Positions 6,902 to 15,672 of a DNA stretch of 42,745 nt are shown one piece after another (the stretch's first letter is position 1; every line of letters begins with the position of its first letter). Where the stretch lies: the IMG/VR virus record IMGVR_UViG_3300047557_000484, positions 1-42,745 of that record, one strand, 5' to 3'. The translations under genes were made by a program, and so were the position numbers. Source of the stretch: a virus. Under the pieces are notes generated by a model, which made no database searches, was not told the DNA's origin, and was given only the letters and a program-made list of their open reading frames with translations.

Positions 6902-9763
6902 TCAGTTGGTGTAGTTGATCAGCGACGATGCACGCCACCGAGTGCCGCCGTCGTCAGTAACGAAGAGGAATAGGTGCGTCTTGCCTGTCGTTAGCGTTGG
7001 CGCTGTTCCTCCAGGCCACTCCACACCGCTGAACCATGTAATCGTGCCGCTGGTATGCGTCAGCTCCAACGTGAACGCATAAGCACGAGAGGCGGGGACA
7101 TTGCTGACGGTGAAGGTGCTGTTGCCGTTGATCGTCTTGGTGAAGTAGTTGCCGGTACTGCAGTCGATGTTGAGCGCACCAACTGCCACTACGGTTTGGG
7201 CGTAGGTGCCGGCAATGTCCAGCTCTGTGTTGGCCGCCGCGCTCGATTGTCCCAATGCGAGGGTGCTGGTGGTTGCGATGCTGCCGCTGGTGCTGATGTT
7301 GCCGCTGGTAATCGCGGTGCCGCTGACCTTGCCTGCGGTGCTGATTGTTGCCAGCTTGGTGTCCGCAATCGCGGCGCTGGCATTGATATCAGCATTGACG
7401 ATGACGCCAGAGCCAATCGCGGCTGTACCACTACTGCTGATGGTGATATCGCCGCTGACCTTGCCGAAGGTGTAATCAGTGATCCGGGTCGCGGCGGCCT
7501 TGCGATTGGTGCCAGCGCCACCGTCATCAACGATGAACAGATCAGCGTCCGCAAGGGCCGCACCAATATCAGTGCCACCATCAATATCGAGGGCGGACAG
7601 GCTGACTTTCTCGGCGGTGCTGATCGTGCTCAGCTTGCTGTCGGCAATGCTGCCGGCAAGCATTGTGTTGGTGACCGTGCCAGTGTCGCCGGTAGTGATG
7701 ACGGTGCCGGTGACATTGGGCAGCGTGATTGTGTGATCCGAAGTTGGATCAGCAACCGTAAGCGTTGTTTCGTAGGCGTCATCTGTAGAGCCCTCAAACA
7801 CAAAGCTCCCGGTATTACCAATCGTCAGCGAGCCGGTAATCGTGCCGCCGCTGGCAGTGAGCTTTTCGTTCTCTAGTTCTTGGATTGCTGCCTGAACGTT
7901 GGTGGCAGCGATGTTGCCGTAAGGCGTGAAGCTGATGTTGCTGGCGGTCTGACCGGCAATCGCGTTAGAAACGTCGATCAGATCCCACGAGGTGCCGTTC
8001 GACAGGATCATGTCGGGCGGCGCCAGCGCCTCAGCTGGTGCGTTACCGGTGCCGGTGCCCGACTGCGAGACGACGACGTAGTAACGGTTATTGGTGGTGG
8101 ATGCAGCCGGCAGCGCTGCGCCTGCAGTCAGACCAGCAGCAGAGCCAGCCGAGGTGACAGAGCCAACCTGATTCAAGTTGGCGTTGTAGGTGCCGGCGTA
8201 AACCAGCTCGCCGGATGTGATCGTGACCGGCAGCCATGCCGAACCCGACCAGATATAAAGGTCGCCGTTCAGCTCATCCCAGAAATACTGCCCTTTGAAA
8301 TCGGCAGCTGGGAAGGTGACGATTCCGCTGGTGCTGCCGGCACCACCAAACTTGACGGTCGATGAGTTGGCGAGCTTGACGCCCGTGATGCTGTTGGTGC
8401 CGAGTAGGTCTACACTAAACGTGCCCGTGGTGACCTTGCTCGCATCAAGGCTGGGAATGTCCCCGGCAACGAGGGTGGTGCCAGTGGTGACGTGACCCTG
8501 GGCGTCGACCGTGACTTTGGTAAAGGTGCCGGTGCTGACGGTGTTGAGATGGCTGAGCTGACCGCTCTCGTTCATCTGTAGGCCGGAACCAACCTTGACG
8601 GTGCCGGTAACAGAAGTCGTGGCAGCAGGAATCGAGACGTACTTGTTTTGCCAGGCTGCACCGTCCCAGTAATAGGTAATGCCGCTGGCAGTGTCGATGT
8701 ATTCCTGCCCGGTGTAGTTACCAGAACCACTAGGTGCGCCGGTGCCTGTTTGAGCGGTGGAGTTGTCCGCCAGCTTGGCGGCGGTTACGGCGTCATCTGC
8801 GATCTTGGCTGTTGTGACCGCATTGCCGTTGATCTTGGCAGTAGTGACCGCATCGTTAGCGATGGTGGCGGCAAAACTCCCACTGCCAATACCGGTGACA
8901 TCCCCGGTCAGCTGGATCGTTTGATCGCCGGTGTTAGTGCCGCTGCTGGCGCCGCTATGGGTGCCGCTAAACGTGCCGGACTGAGTAGCAAGAGTGCCAA
9001 GGCCGAGGGCTGTGCGTTGTGCTGCAGCATCAGCCGCACCAATCACCGAGCGGCCCGCGCTCGTGCAGGTGATTTCTTCGACATTGCCGCCGCCAGCTGA
9101 GCTACGACCCAGAACAACGTCTGTGCCACTGGTGTTTTGCAGCTTGTCATAGGTGACCGCGTCAGAGGCCAGCTCACTCGAGCCGACAGCGCCGGCTGCG
9201 ATGGCATCGGCTGTGACTGAGTTGGTTGCGAGTTGATCAGCGGTGATGGCGTCGTCGGCCACCTTTGCTGTGGTGATCGCGTCGTCGGCAATGGCCGCAG
9301 TGGCAAGGCCGGCAGCGTTGATCTTGGCGGTGGTGACGGCCCCGTTGGCTAGTTGGGCCGTGTCGACAGCCCCGGTTCCAACTGAAGCGCTGATATTGGC
9401 GTAAGCGCCGGCGCTATAAACCTGCAGGACGCCAGTCGAGCTGTTGTAATAACCGCGCCCTTCAAAGTTATCGGTAACGGGTGCAGTGGTATCAACTGCG
9501 ATGCTGCTGTCGTTTGCAAGTTTGGCAGCTGTTACCGCTCCAGTGGCTAAGGCACTAGCGCCGAGTTTGGTGGCGCTGGATTGGTCCAGCTTGCCGAGAT
9601 CAATTGAACCGCTATCGGAAAGCGTGTAGCCCGCTTCAATCAGGCTTTTGACCGTGACCTTCTTGGTCTGACTGGCACTGATGTCCGAGATGGGCAAGAC
9701 ATCGTTGGCCGCAACAGCGGCTTCCGTTAGCTCCGTGAGCTGGGTAATCCGCTGGTCCGCCAA
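6902..9763 (-). CDS. large repetitive tail fibre protein
   Basis: A 953-residue fibre. The N-terminus (MADQRITQLTELTEAAVAA, then DVLPISDISA) is a virion-attachment type seen in many cyanophage fibres. The shaft is a run of degenerate repeats of the form DDAVTTAKIADDAVTA (residues about 110-220 and 290-350, again near 700-830), predicted to form a trimeric beta-structured rod. A collagen-like triplet shaft is absent. The C-terminal 90 residues (TFTVSNVPASRAYAFTLELT to the end) resemble tip domains of other phage fibres. Translation starts at TTG (9763) with a strong AGGAGGT site 6 bases upstream, which decides the start. Confidence 0.85.
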   Translation of the reverse strand: MADQRITQLTELTEAAVAANDVLPISDISASQTKKVTVKSLIEAGYTLSDSGSIDLGKLDQSSATKLGASALATGAVTAAKLANDSSIAVDTTAPVTDNFEGRGYYNSSTGVLQVYSAGAYANISASVGTGAVDTAQLANGAVTTAKINAAGLATAAIADDAITTAKVADDAITADQLATNSVTADAIAAGAVGSSELASDAVTYDKLQNTSGTDVVLGRSSAGGGNVEEITCTSAGRSVIGAADAAAQRTALGLGTLATQSGTFSGTHSGASSGTNTGDQTIQLTGDVTGIGSGSFAATIANDAVTTAKINGNAVTTAKIADDAVTAAKLADNSTAQTGTGAPSGSGNYTGQEYIDTASGITYYWDGAAWQNKYVSIPAATTSVTGTVKVGSGLQMNESGQLSHLNTVSTGTFTKVTVDAQGHVTTGTTLVAGDIPSLDASKVTTGTFSVDLLGTNSITGVKLANSSTVKFGGAGSTSGIVTFPAADFKGQYFWDELNGDLYIWSGSAWLPVTITSGELVYAGTYNANLNQVGSVTSAGSAAGLTAGAALPAASTTNNRYYVVVSQSGTGTGNAPAEALAPPDMILSNGTSWDLIDVSNAIAGQTASNISFTPYGNIAATNVQAAIQELENEKLTASGGTITGSLTIGNTGSFVFEGSTDDAYETTLTVADPTSDHTITLPNVTGTVITTGDTGTVTNTMLAGSIADSKLSTISTAEKVSLSALDIDGGTDIGAALADADLFIVDDGGAGTNRKAAATRITDYTFGKVSGDITISSSGTAAIGSGVIVNADINASAAIADTKLATISTAGKVSGTAITSGNISTSGSIATTSTLALGQSSAAANTELDIAGTYAQTVVAVGALNIDCSTGNYFTKTINGNSTFTVSNVPASRAYAFTLELTHTSGTITWFSGVEWPGGTAPTLTTGKTHLFLFVTDDGGTRWRASSLINYTN

Positions 9764-9798
9764 GGCGCTACCTCCTATCTGTGTAAAGTGTAGCTAGG

Positions 9799-10683
9799 TC
9801 AGTCTTCCACTTCCGTCAGAAGGAAGTCCAGCGACTGCTCTTGGCGAATGCGGTAATCATCTTCCTTGAGGATGTAGCCACTGGGCTTGCCGATTAGTAA
9901 TCTTACTTCGCCCGTGGTCACAAAGTCGACGGTGGCTTCAATCACACTGTCCGCGCTTACGGTAACGCCAGAACGGACGACCATTGCCTCCACGTCGTAG
10001 TAGACGTTTTGCGATGCATCCGTTTCTGACTCTGACAGGTATAGAGCTAGGTCAATGCGAGATCCTGCATCTAGGCGCTGCAAAACTTGCAGCATTAAAA
10101 CTGGGGATTCGGCAATGCCAGTGGTGTTGAAGTCAAAGTACGTTGTAATTTGACCATTGCCGCTAATGAGCCCGGCGCTGTAGCGCTGGCGGAAGTTGTC
10201 GTTGAGCGTGGTTGTATCGATGTCTTCGCGCTCGGTGTTCAGTTCAAAGCTTTTTACGTTACCGAGGACGTTGTAATCAACGTCTCGAGTCGTGCAAGTC
10301 ACTTCGACCGGTGCGCCTGCGAAAGACTGCAGGGTTATTTCAGCGGATCGGTTGTTATTAACGGCGTCGGCAAACGACCGGAAAAAGCGCAGGCCGCCAG
10401 CAGCATTGACGTTGACAAAAGCACTAATGCTTTTCTCCACGACAGTGGCAGTAGGCCATGTCGCTACCGGGAAAAAAGCTAAGCCGCGAGCATCCTCGGT
10501 GTATAGCTCGACTCGATCACCGGTGATCAGATTGTCGATCGCTGTTTCAAACCCTGCGCGGTTCAGGCTGGTGTTGATGTCTTCTGGACCAACGGCGGCA
10601 GTTAGCCCGTTACCAGGCGGCATGTTGGATTCCGCCGTACGACGCAGCCGGACGTGTCCGCCGTAGCCAAGAAATACGGTCAC
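9799..10683 (-). CDS. tail-tube-like structural protein (paralogue 3)
   Basis: A 294-residue protein whose central part (SFELNTEREDIDTTTLNDNF, then GLISGNGQITTYFD) matches the tail-tube pattern of the major tail protein at 18392-19150 and the protein at 10680-11117: an acidic strand with EDIDTTTL, a Gly-rich turn, then a GxGxxTxYxD strand. The final part (YYDVEAMVVRSGVTVSADSV, then VDFVTTGEVRLLIG) closes the fold. It starts at GTG (10683), with a GTGA overlap with the upstream stop. Its location downstream of the tail-tip gene, away from the main tube gene, suggests a distal tail or tip tube component. Confidence 0.7.
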   Translation of the reverse strand: MTVFLGYGGHVRLRRTAESNMPPGNGLTAAVGPEDINTSLNRAGFETAIDNLITGDRVELYTEDARGLAFFPVATWPTATVVEKSISAFVNVNAAGGLRFFRSFADAVNNNRSAEITLQSFAGAPVEVTCTTRDVDYNVLGNVKSFELNTEREDIDTTTLNDNFRQRYSAGLISGNGQITTYFDFNTTGIAESPVLMLQVLQRLDAGSRIDLALYLSESETDASQNVYYDVEAMVVRSGVTVSADSVIEATVDFVTTGEVRLLIGKPSGYILKEDDYRIRQEQSLDFLLTEVED

Positions 10684-11117
10684 GAGATCGTGCCACCACT
10701 TAGGAAGTCACCATCAACGGTGAACTGGATTGGTACGACGGACAGCTCACCGGTGGCGACGCTGATCTGCGCCGAGGTGATGTAGGCGTAAAACTGGATA
10801 TCGTCAGCAACACCGCCGCCGACGTTAAGCGTTAGCAGCACCCGGTCGCTCTCGGTGATCGCACCGGTCTTGTGGATCTTGCTGAGTAGTTCGGTGAACT
10901 GGGTGTACGAAGCGGACTCGCCGCTTTCCAGCCTGTAGTACACCAGCGTGGCACTGCCGGTTGCGCTTTTGACGCCTGGGGTAAAGGTGCTGCTAACACT
11001 GTCGATCGTGTTGGTGCTAAGCAGCTCGACCGTTGTATCCAGCGACCAATCGCGGATCTTGGCTACTGGCTTACTGTTGAAGACCAAGGAGCCTGTACGG
11101 CCCGTATAAAAGCCCAT
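10680..11117 (-). CDS. tail-tube-like structural protein (paralogue 2)
   Basis: A 145-residue protein with the compact tail-tube pattern: KIRDWSLDTTVELLSTNTID, a FTPGVKSATGSATLVYYR strand pair, a short helix (YTQFTELLSKIHKTG), then FYAYITSAQISVATGELS and VPIQFTVDGDF. It corresponds strand for strand with the end of the major tail protein at 18392-19150. The size is that of a minimal tube subunit. It lies between a minor tail protein and another tube-like paralogue, so it is probably a distal tail or baseplate-hub ring and not the main tube, but the genome does not settle which paralogue is the main one. Confidence 0.7.
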   Translation of the reverse strand: MGFYTGRTGSLVFNSKPVAKIRDWSLDTTVELLSTNTIDSVSSTFTPGVKSATGSATLVYYRLESGESASYTQFTELLSKIHKTGAITESDRVLLTLNVGGGVADDIQFYAYITSAQISVATGELSVVPIQFTVDGDFLSGGTIS

Positions 11118-11149
11118 GACCGGCTACCGTGTTAGCCCCATGCTAGCAA

Positions 11150-11524
11150 TCACACAACAGCGATCAATTTGACCTGAACGGTGCTGCGTCCTCGGTACAC
11201 GCTGGTGATATTGGGGGGACCCTCGTAACGCCACGCCGCACCGGATGGGTTATTGATCAACGACGAGGAGGCGGTCCATCCCTGAAACACATTGGCCGGC
11301 AAAGTAAATGTATAAAAAGTGCCTTCTGTTTCGTTGTAATGCGTCAGGAAACCTGCTGCTGCAGTATCGGGGATGTTTTCAAACGTAAGATCTAGTGTCG
11401 CTTCTGTTCGCAGGTTTCCATAGCGGATTCTGATCTCAGCACCACTTAGCGCTTTGTACTGTTTAACCGGCCAGTCGCCAGGAGCGAACGCGCGAGCGGA
11501 GGGAACGAGACTCGGGAAAGGCAT
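11150..11524 (-). CDS. minor tail protein
   Basis: A 124-residue beta-rich protein (FAPGDWPVKQYKALSGAEIR, TEATLDLTFENI, then a C-terminal VYRGRSTVQVKLIAVV). The layout resembles small phage minor tail proteins encoded next to the tail-tip protein. No catalytic motif is seen. It lies immediately downstream of the 1162-residue tail-tip gene with a 2-base gap and starts at ATG. Its role at the tail tip is inferred from context. Confidence 0.7.
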   Translation of the reverse strand: MPFPSLVPSARAFAPGDWPVKQYKALSGAEIRIRYGNLRTEATLDLTFENIPDTAAAGFLTHYNETEGTFYTFTLPANVFQGWTASSSLINNPSGAAWRYEGPPNITSVYRGRSTVQVKLIAVV

Positions 11525-11526
11525 TG

Positions 11527-14500
11527 TTACACTCCAGCGGCAGAGGCGAGGGCGTTATAGGGATATTCTGAAGCCGTCACGGATACCAGCCCTTCCTCGT
11601 CCAGTTCCACCTGTTCCACGATGTAAGTGGTTGTGGTGAGGTTTGATTGGGTGACAGAGAAGATGGCGTTGTACAAGGAGGGATCGGCGACTCGCCCTTG
11701 AGATACGTTCATCGTTGTCGTCGAGGTGGCTGGGTTGCCGCTGACGAAATAGATGATTGGGTAGCTGCCATCTTGGATGTTTTGAGCGCTGGTAATCAGG
11801 CCGGTGCTGCTGATCGAGCCGTTGGTAAAACGCGACGCTGAGACTTGGTTTAGCGCCACGCTAATCACAGAGCCGGGACCAATGGATGCGTTATCAAGTG
11901 TGGTTTTGAACTTGATGGCGTGGGTAACGTACTTGCGAAGGGCAATGAAGTAGTTACCGGCTTTTGTGGCGTGCGCTTCTGATGTACAGAATGCGGACAT
12001 ATCGAAGGATTCGAGCTTATCGTTTGCTTCTCCAAGGATGACTGTGCGCTCTCTAGGGAATTGATTGAGTAAATTTTCGCGGTAGATCATTTGAGCGCGG
12101 ATTGGACGGCGCTCGCCGATATCCAAGTAGTCGAGCGAGAAGGATCCCTCAATGATGTTGCCGGCGGTGAACATTGCCGCCACACTCGGTGGTGGTATTG
12201 CTGGTAATAGCGCCAGCTTGCCGTTGCGCATCGCAAAGTTCAACAAAAAGAAGGGCGCAGTATTGGCAATGAACGAGCGCAGATTAGTGCGGTCAGAAAT
12301 GACGCCGTCGAAAAATAGTCCACGCGAGTTACAGAATGCATCGGATTCAGCAAAGGACTGATCGTCAATCATGCTCGGTGATATGCCGCTTACGCGCGTA
12401 AGTAGGTACTTCACCAGCTGCGGGAAGCTGTTACTGGCGTTGATGCCAGATTTGATCCAGACACGCATTTGATCCACGCTGCTGGTGTTGCGGCTGGATT
12501 TCAAGGCAAGCATTGCACTTGCGAGGTTGGCGTAGTTGCCGCGCTCAACACCGCCGATCTGATTGACGTAGACGATTTCGTGCTCGGGGCCGGAGTCGCA
12601 ACTGTGCGTAACCATGCTGCCGTATTGACTGATCTCAGCAAAAGTGGCGTAGTCTTCAAAGATGCGCCAGCCGCGTTCTTCTGGTGTAAGCGTTTTTGAG
12701 GTTGTGCTTACGATTCGGAACTGCAGTACAGCATATATGTTGCCGTATTGATAACTATCTGGTACAAAGTCCGCCACAAGTGGATTCGAGACCTTTATTT
12801 TGACGTTGTAGCCGATTGTTTGGCCTGCAGCAAAGCTGGAACCTTCTTCAGGTTTCGCGTCTGTTGTTGTAATAAACTGCGGTACCCACTGCAAATTCAC
12901 TTCGAACTGTTCCGCTTTTACAACTAACTTGAATCTGACACGTCCGCGATCTGTTTCGCGCCTAAGCTCAATTGTGCGACGCTGACCAACCTTGCTTGGG
13001 GGGCCACCGAATAGTTCTTCAAGCGCCGCCCGGCGGAGACGTAATTGAGTCATCCCAAATTCACCTGGGATGATGTTCTCATCGCCATCACGCATCAACA
13101 TCTGCTCATAGATTCCATCTTTAGGAATCACGTATGATTCAGTGTTGTACGGAGACCCCCAGCCGCGTGCCATGAACTGTCGCGGCTCAAAGTATGGGTG
13201 CAGTCCGCCACCTTCAAAAATTGAGTAGAAATCAGCTTTGACAGTTAGAGCCCCTAGGTTGATTGGTGCTGCGTTTGCGTTAAGGATATAAATGGATGTA
13301 AGTGCCTGTCCAGAATTTAAACTTTGGCGGATAATCGAGCTAGAGATAGGGTTGATTTGAAACTCGTACTCCTTGCTTGTCCCGTGGTTAATTCGCAACT
13401 GGTGGTATTGGTCAACAGGGCCAGCGCCACGTATTCCCAGAACGGGGCCAACAGCTGTCCATGATTGCTCTCCCGCCCCGCGCATATAAATGCGGAACAT
13501 GGAAACACGAGGGAAATACTCGTTGTTGGTCCCGAGACTGAATTGAACTTTTTGCTCGTCGTAGTTGACTAAAACTGGAGGATCTGGGATGCCATTGAAG
13601 TGGCAAAGGCCATTAACTCGTCCCCACACTTGACTACGAATACCGATCTCGGTTGAAGCACATCGACGATTATTGCGAAAAGCACCAACGAAAGCGCGAC
13701 ACAGGGTAAAGTAAATAACTCCAAAGTTCCTTTCTGGAGGCTGGTTGTCATCTGTCGTATGCCTGTTGTTTTCAATATCGAACGATGAGCCACCTGGGAT
13801 GGCGGTACTAAGCTGAACATCGATAGTTTTGCCTGGGGACCATTGATCCTTCGGGCGTGATACAACGCGGAATAGCGTTTCGCCTACGACGAACTGCTCA
13901 CCGGTCTGCAGGATTTCATCTGCAGCTATGCATTCCGCATCGATAGCGTCGTTAATGTCGTCTAGCGTGATGCTGGTACTACGTAGAAAGTTGCTGGGTT
14001 TGCGGTCCATGCGGCGACCGCTGATTCTAAATACTGTTCCGCCAATGTCTTTGCCGTCAGACAGCACACCTTGGCGACGAGGGTAGCCACGCCCTGTGCC
14101 CGGCATCCCAGCATTTTGATCTGGATTCCCGCAGATTTTCTCGCGGTCGTTTCTGATATCTCGACGAGTACGGTCGTCTAGATCATCAGGAAAGGGGATG
14201 ACACGCCAATTTGGCTTGAACTTAGTGCAGTTAGGGACAGGATTGGCAACACCAAAACGTGTGTTATTTGAGGGAGTTAAGCAAGCAGAAAAATCGCTAA
14301 GCGGTGCGCTTTCAATGATTGCTTGAGTGGCGTCATCGTTGTAGCCCGGCAGAGCGTTCCATGCAAATTTATACGTGGTGCCGCGGTGCGCGGTTAGCGC
14401 TGTGTTGCCGACAAAAACACCTGCAATATCGGGAGATTCGATGTTGTAGTTGCTGGGGCCTTGGTCCCCAACGAGGTAGAACATCTGGGCGGCCTGCTCG

Positions 14501-15015
14501 TTGCCGAGGCTGTAGGCGCGGCTCCAGATCAATGGCGGGGCAACGACCACACCACCTGTTGTTCCCGTGTATTTCGTCCAGATGATTGGGATTGCTGCGC
14601 CGAACTCGGCTAGGTCAGCAAAGCCGTCAAAGCTGGTGGATTGCTGAAAGCGATCTTGCCCAGTGCGCCCTTTACGGTTGATGCGCCGCGGCTCGTCTGG
14701 CGCTTCCGGTGCGCGAGGTTTTGGCGTCAGCAGGTACGAGACGCCGGTAAGAAGCAAGCCAACGGCGAGGCTGACTAAAACTGAAATTGTCGCAGGGTCG
14801 CAACGAATGTCAGGTATGTGGTCGTACTCGGCCGGGCGCACGTAGCTGTTGCGCTCCAGATCCTCTAAAAACTCGCTGTACTCAGCTTCCGAACAACCGA
14901 CTAGCTCGCACAGCTGTTTTTCGTACGGAAGAAGTGGCCGCTTGATAGGTTTGCCAGCGGGCACCAGACCACTCGCTCGCTCAAAGGGCTGATAAGCAGA
15001 ATCCCCTGTTGCCAT
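11527..15015 (-). CDS. tail tip / host-specificity protein (lambda J-like)
   Basis: An 1162-residue central tail-tip protein. The N-terminus (PLLPYEKQLCELVGCSEAEY) is followed by a hydrophobic segment at about 73-93 (ISVLVSLAVGLLLTGVSYLL), as in other lambda J-like phage proteins. The long central region has the mixed beta architecture of tip proteins, with FDGFADLAEFGAAIPIIWTK early on. The C-terminal third (QVELDEEGLVSVTASEYPYN near the end) resembles the ends of tip proteins from other siphophages. It follows the tape measure, an L-like protein and the NlpC/P60-like protein, which is the lambda M-L-K-I-J order. The start overlaps the NlpC-like gene by 115 bases, unusually long, so either start could be slightly off. 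Confidence 0.85.
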   Translation of the reverse strand: MATGDSAYQPFERASGLVPAGKPIKRPLLPYEKQLCELVGCSEAEYSEFLEDLERNSYVRPAEYDHIPDIRCDPATISVLVSLAVGLLLTGVSYLLTPKPRAPEAPDEPRRINRKGRTGQDRFQQSTSFDGFADLAEFGAAIPIIWTKYTGTTGGVVVAPPLIWSRAYSLGNEQAAQMFYLVGDQGPSNYNIESPDIAGVFVGNTALTAHRGTTYKFAWNALPGYNDDATQAIIESAPLSDFSACLTPSNNTRFGVANPVPNCTKFKPNWRVIPFPDDLDDRTRRDIRNDREKICGNPDQNAGMPGTGRGYPRRQGVLSDGKDIGGTVFRISGRRMDRKPSNFLRSTSITLDDINDAIDAECIAADEILQTGEQFVVGETLFRVVSRPKDQWSPGKTIDVQLSTAIPGGSSFDIENNRHTTDDNQPPERNFGVIYFTLCRAFVGAFRNNRRCASTEIGIRSQVWGRVNGLCHFNGIPDPPVLVNYDEQKVQFSLGTNNEYFPRVSMFRIYMRGAGEQSWTAVGPVLGIRGAGPVDQYHQLRINHGTSKEYEFQINPISSSIIRQSLNSGQALTSIYILNANAAPINLGALTVKADFYSIFEGGGLHPYFEPRQFMARGWGSPYNTESYVIPKDGIYEQMLMRDGDENIIPGEFGMTQLRLRRAALEELFGGPPSKVGQRRTIELRRETDRGRVRFKLVVKAEQFEVNLQWVPQFITTTDAKPEEGSSFAAGQTIGYNVKIKVSNPLVADFVPDSYQYGNIYAVLQFRIVSTTSKTLTPEERGWRIFEDYATFAEISQYGSMVTHSCDSGPEHEIVYVNQIGGVERGNYANLASAMLALKSSRNTSSVDQMRVWIKSGINASNSFPQLVKYLLTRVSGISPSMIDDQSFAESDAFCNSRGLFFDGVISDRTNLRSFIANTAPFFLLNFAMRNGKLALLPAIPPPSVAAMFTAGNIIEGSFSLDYLDIGERRPIRAQMIYRENLLNQFPRERTVILGEANDKLESFDMSAFCTSEAHATKAGNYFIALRKYVTHAIKFKTTLDNASIGPGSVISVALNQVSASRFTNGSISSTGLITSAQNIQDGSYPIIYFVSGNPATSTTTMNVSQGRVADPSLYNAIFSVTQSNLTTTTYIVEQVELDEEGLVSVTASEYPYNALASAAGV

Positions 15016-15302
15016 GCGACGCCGAAAGCCCAGCTGTGTTGTGGCAGCAACACCACGTCACCATCGTAGCCACCATCTCTTACACGATTGCCCCATGTGT
15101 ATAGGTCCCTAAGGACAGCGCGGCGCGGCAATCTGTACCAGTCCGGGCGGAACTGTGGGGTAGGTATTCCAAGGCGTTGCTCTACTTCGTACACCAAATG
15201 GATGCAGTCGATCGCACCATCGCTGCCATCGGCCCCAAGCTTGTAGGGTAGACCGATCAGATCAAGACAATCGGAAGGCACTGCTAGTAGGGATTGCGCC
15301 AA
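14901..15302 (-). CDS. NlpC/P60-type tail assembly protein (lambda K-like)
   Basis: A 133-residue cysteine peptidase-like protein. The nucleophile region is GAIDCIHLVYEV (Cys33), preceded by GLPYKLGADG, and the general-base His is probably in LPQHSWAFGV (His89). Family members trim or bind murein and are needed in tail-tip assembly. The start is TTG at 15302 and overlaps the upstream gene by 41 bases without an obvious ribosome-binding site, so the exact start is uncertain. The end overlaps the tail-tip gene by 115 bases. It is shorter than lambda K, keeping only the peptidase domain. Confidence 0.78.
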   Translation of the reverse strand: MAQSLLAVPSDCLDLIGLPYKLGADGSDGAIDCIHLVYEVEQRLGIPTPQFRPDWYRLPRRAVLRDLYTWGNRVRDGGYDGDVVLLPQHSWAFGVAWQQGILLISPLSERVVWCPLANLSSGHFFRTKNSCAS

Positions 15303-15672
15303 CGGTGTTTTCGCCGATGAAGCGGAAGGGAATGTCGGTAGCCACAGCGTCTAAAACGCTGCTGAGCTGCAGCGTTACTTTGGTTTCATCTTGCGATGAC
15401 GCGCTCACTTGTCCTACGTAGGTGTAGATCGTCCTACCGGCTGAGACGTTGACCAGTGCCACCGTGGCGACCCAGTTGCTGGTAATAGCCTCGGCGGCCC
15501 AGGAGCGCGAGAGATCGTTGGTAGGAAATACCAGCGTGGCTTGGGTGTTGTCACCTCCGCGACTGACGGTGACGCCGCTGAACCCGAAGGGCAGGAAGTT
15601 TCCGCCTTGCAGGCTGTAGTTCTGGTAGCTGGCTCCGTTGAGGTTAAGCGTGTTGCCGATAATTAGTTCCAT
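15262..15672 (-). CDS. minor tail protein (lambda L/M-like position)
   Basis: A 136-residue beta-rich protein starting MELIIGNTLNLNGASYQNYS, with FSGVTVSRGGDNTQATLVFP, then WVATVALVNVSAGRTIYTYV and LQLSSVLDAVATDIPFRFI. The repeated strands and the sequence pattern resemble small distal tail proteins that connect tape measure, tube and tip. Its start touches the tape-measure stop (1-base overlap), and the NlpC-like gene follows. No metal-binding Cys cluster is seen, so it is not a classical lambda L protein. The role is inferred from gene order. Confidence 0.7.
   Translation of the reverse strand: MELIIGNTLNLNGASYQNYSLQGGNFLPFGFSGVTVSRGGDNTQATLVFPTNDLSRSWAAEAITSNWVATVALVNVSAGRTIYTYVGQVSASSQDETKVTLQLSSVLDAVATDIPFRFIGENTVGAIPTSSAFRLS

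Noticed and set aside
7055-9306. Long open frames opposite and beside the repetitive fibre gene
   Set aside because: They mirror the Thr/Ala/Val repeats of the fibre, have Gly/Ala/Arg-biased composition and no ribosome-binding sites; they are shadows.
8760-9380. Regularly spaced short repeats resembling a CRISPR array
   Set aside because: They are degenerate, continuous in frame and encode the DDAVTTAKIADD-type fibre repeats, with no spacers.
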